Assembly (NCBI GenBank): GCA_017885365.1
Contig: JAFNGD010000154.1
Span: forward strand, 566-7,044
Direction of reading: 5' to 3'
From: Nitrospirota bacterium
GTDB taxonomy: Bacteria; Nitrospirota; UBA9217
Length of the DNA: 6,479 nucleotides
A program made the position numbers and the translations under genes. Below the pieces are notes generated by a model. It had not been told where the DNA came from and ran no database searches. It worked only from the letters and a program-made list of their open reading frames with translations. This document shows, one piece after another, positions 5,417 to 6,479 of this stretch; position 1 is the stretch's first letter; each line of letters begins with the position of its first letter.

Positions 5417-6067
5417 TCATTTTTTCTGGTCACTCTCTCCGCCTTTTTCCATCAGGGCGGCCAGCTTCGACCAGTCGTAGGAAAGGAGATTCATGATCTG
5501 CGCGCGGATGATCCTGATCGCCCCCGGCACGTCCTCTTTCCGCACACCGCTGTATAAGGGAATGACCGCGGCAAAAGCACGGTCGAGGTAATCCGGGATG
5601 GGCTGCAGAACGTCGTCGCGTCTCGTGTAGTAGGGGTCCTCGCCGGGCGCGCAGGGCGACGTGAACACATTGAACTGCCTGCACCCGAACGGCCGGACCG
5701 GATGGATGGAACAGGAATTATCGATCAGGAAGGGGCAGCCTGAAGCTGCGGCGTGCGCGACGAGCCGGTTTCTCAGGACGTCCCGGCCGGGCCCGGTTAT
5801 TTTCTCCGTTGCATACCAATAGATGCCGACGATCTCATGGGGGTACAGAGGAAGGTCTTTTTGATGAACACAGCAGGTGCCGCACCCTTTCCCGCAGGCC
5901 AGTTGTTTCCCCTTTTTCTCCGCGTCCCTCACCGCTATTGCCACGCCGGTGTCCGCGATCGAGTACGCGTCGAGCAGAGGGGAAAGCCAAGCCAGACGCC
6001 GCTCGTCGTCGGGAAAGTGCAGGCGCCGCGAAAGCCCTGCAGCCGCTTGTTTCTTGTTCTTTTTCAT
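5417..6067 (-). CDS. YkgJ-family cysteine-cluster protein
   Basis: The 216-residue cytoplasmic protein carries the YkgJ/CxxCC pattern (PF03692-type), thought to chelate zinc or iron. Eight cysteines are seen: C58, C62, C65 and C66 (CGKGCGTCC), C111 (SGCPFL), C119 (DNSCSIH), C129 (RPFGCRQF) and C139 (SPCAPG). The order of CxxxCxxCC, then CPFL, then C-x-I-H-x-x-R-P-x-x-C-R is the standard layout, so the cluster is intact. There is no signal peptide or membrane segment; the N-terminus is Lys-rich. The biochemical role of the family is not established. The start is less certain: AAGGA directly abuts the ATG with no spacer, and a four-codon mini-ORF (6075-6064) ends by overlapping this start as ATGA, which could couple translation. 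It is upstream of the MBL hydrolase in the same orientation. Confidence 0.85.
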   Translation of the reverse strand: MKKNKKQAAAGLSRRLHFPDDERRLAWLSPLLDAYSIADTGVAIAVRDAEKKGKQLACGKGCGTCCVHQKDLPLYPHEIVGIYWYATEKITGPGRDVLRNRLVAHAAASGCPFLIDNSCSIHPVRPFGCRQFNVFTSPCAPGEDPYYTRRDDVLQPIPDYLDRAFAAVIPLYSGVRKEDVPGAIRIIRAQIMNLLSYDWSKLAALMEKGGESDQKK

Positions 6068-6135
6068 TCCTTCATTCCGCGCACAGGCCGGTGTTGGGTG
6101 CGCTGGTTGAGACGTCCCGTTCGCTCGTTCGGGCT

Positions 6136-6152
6136 GAGGGAATAACGCCCTC
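6136..6152. other. Small hairpin between the small membrane ORF and ykgJ
   Basis: GAGGG (6136-6140) pairs with CCCTC (6148-6152) over a 7-base loop. There is no T-run on either side, so it is unlikely to be an intrinsic terminator; it may affect processing or be incidental. Confidence 0.2.
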
Positions 6153-6161
6153 CGGCGCTGA

Positions 6162-6295
6162 TCAATCTGCCCGGCTCATGCCGGCCGTCTTTTTTCTCTT
6201 ATGGTTCCGGACATAGAGCGCGATGATCACCGCGCTCACGATGACCACGCCGACCAGTGCATGCTGCCGATGACGGTCTCGGTCCTGGATTTCAT
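6162..6295 (-). pseudogene. Apparent frameshifted small membrane protein
   Basis: Two overlapping minus-strand frames together look like one small gene. From the ATG at 6295 the first frame reads MKSRTETVIGSMH and then runs into a stop at 6238-6236. The other frame, shifted by one base, continues with LVGVVIVSAVIIALYVR, a clear single membrane segment, then a basic NHKRKK tail, ending in MSRAD and a TGA at 6164-6162. Both halves have G/C at most third codon positions only in these frames, switching near the ATGCACTGG at about 6255-6263. Re-reading one base there would give a 44-residue protein: short cytoplasmic or periplasmic head, one transmembrane helix, basic tail. The second frame is open upstream to a stop at 6341-6339 but has no start codon. 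The Shine-Dalgarno before 6295 is weak. The cause could be sequence error, a real mutation or frameshifting. Confidence 0.45.
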
Positions 6296-6479
6296 CGGTC
6301 GGTACCCATTGGCAGCCACAGGTCTCGCCTGCGTTGAATCAATAAGGACGTGCAAAATCAAGTTTTCGGCTTCCTGAAATCAGGAAATATTATACACTGT
6401 CGGTGGGCGTGAGGAAAGAGGGAATCGAATGAAGAGATGAACGATCACCGGCTTTTGGCAAAAATCCCGCATCAGGGAA
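6296..6479. other. Right-end spacer
   Basis: Apart from the -10/operator candidate at 6371-6394 and the start-less upstream extension of the small membrane frame (to 6338), I see no gene or RNA. The last 60 bases show no recognisable coding pattern on either strand. Confidence 0.4.
6371..6394 (-). promoter_or_regulatory. -10 box with abutting operator-like inverted repeat
   Basis: On the minus strand an exact TATAAT (6394-6389) is followed after two bases by TTCCTGA-TT-TCAGGAA (6386-6371), a perfect 7-bp inverted repeat with a 2-base centre, covering the expected transcription start. The -35 position (TTTCCT at 17 bases) is poor, so activity might need an activator, or the repeat might bind a repressor. 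The nearest downstream genes are the small membrane ORF, ykgJ and the MBL hydrolase. Confidence 0.4.

Noticed and set aside
4622..5557. 311-codon plus-strand reading frame opposite the MBL hydrolase and the end of ykgJ
   Set aside because: It is antisense to two genes with intact catalytic motifs and signal peptide. Its protein shows no domain pattern and its length follows from the high-GC codon bias of the opposite strand.

Overview
The window looks like chromosomal DNA from a Gram-negative bacterium with a moderately high GC content. An exported OmpA-type protein, a periplasmic metallo-hydrolase with a signal peptide and a two-transmembrane sensor kinase all imply an inner membrane and a periplasm. 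The protein styles (YkgJ cysteine cluster, Cache/HAMP/PAS kinase, an SspB variant with an alpha-proteobacteria-like tail) suggest Desulfobacterota/Geobacter-like or Nitrospirota-like lineages. That placement is an impression, not a determination.

Layout from left to right. (1) 23-874, plus strand: an exported OmpA-domain protein with a DUF4892-like N-terminal half. (2) 875-1044: a convergent spacer carrying one copy of a dispersed repeat and a small hairpin. (3) 1045-1670, minus strand: a two-gene operon. Its first gene is a diverged SspB-like ClpXP adaptor with a body, a flexible linker and a basic VVS-type tail; its second is a 64-residue DnaJ-type zinc-finger miniprotein. A good sigma70-type promoter lies at 1749-1777 inside a repeat-rich spacer. 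(4) 1998-4229/4244, minus strand: an orphan hybrid-free sensor histidine kinase (TM, Cache, TM, HAMP, PAS, HisKA, HATPase). (5) 4245-4630: a gene-free spacer with a 12-bp palindrome, the second copy of the dispersed repeat and a degenerate intergenic repeat. (6) 4631-6067, minus strand: a YkgJ-family cysteine-cluster protein followed by a periplasmic UlaG-like metallo-beta-lactamase-fold hydrolase, probably co-transcribed. (7) 6068-6479: an apparently frameshifted small membrane-protein ORF, and upstream of it an exact TATAAT box abutting a perfect 7+2+7 inverted repeat, which may be the regulated promoter of the whole leftmost-reading unit.

The genes do not form one obvious pathway. The most coherent unit is the SspB-like/zinc-finger pair, which points to protein quality control. 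The ykgJ/MBL unit and the kinase have no partner in view that would define a substrate or signal. No tRNA, rRNA, CRISPR array, transposase or phage gene was seen. I found no convincing evidence of a large novel system. The items most worth a second look are the SspB/zinc-finger operon, the two-copy intergenic repeat and the frameshifted small membrane ORF behind an operator-like site.
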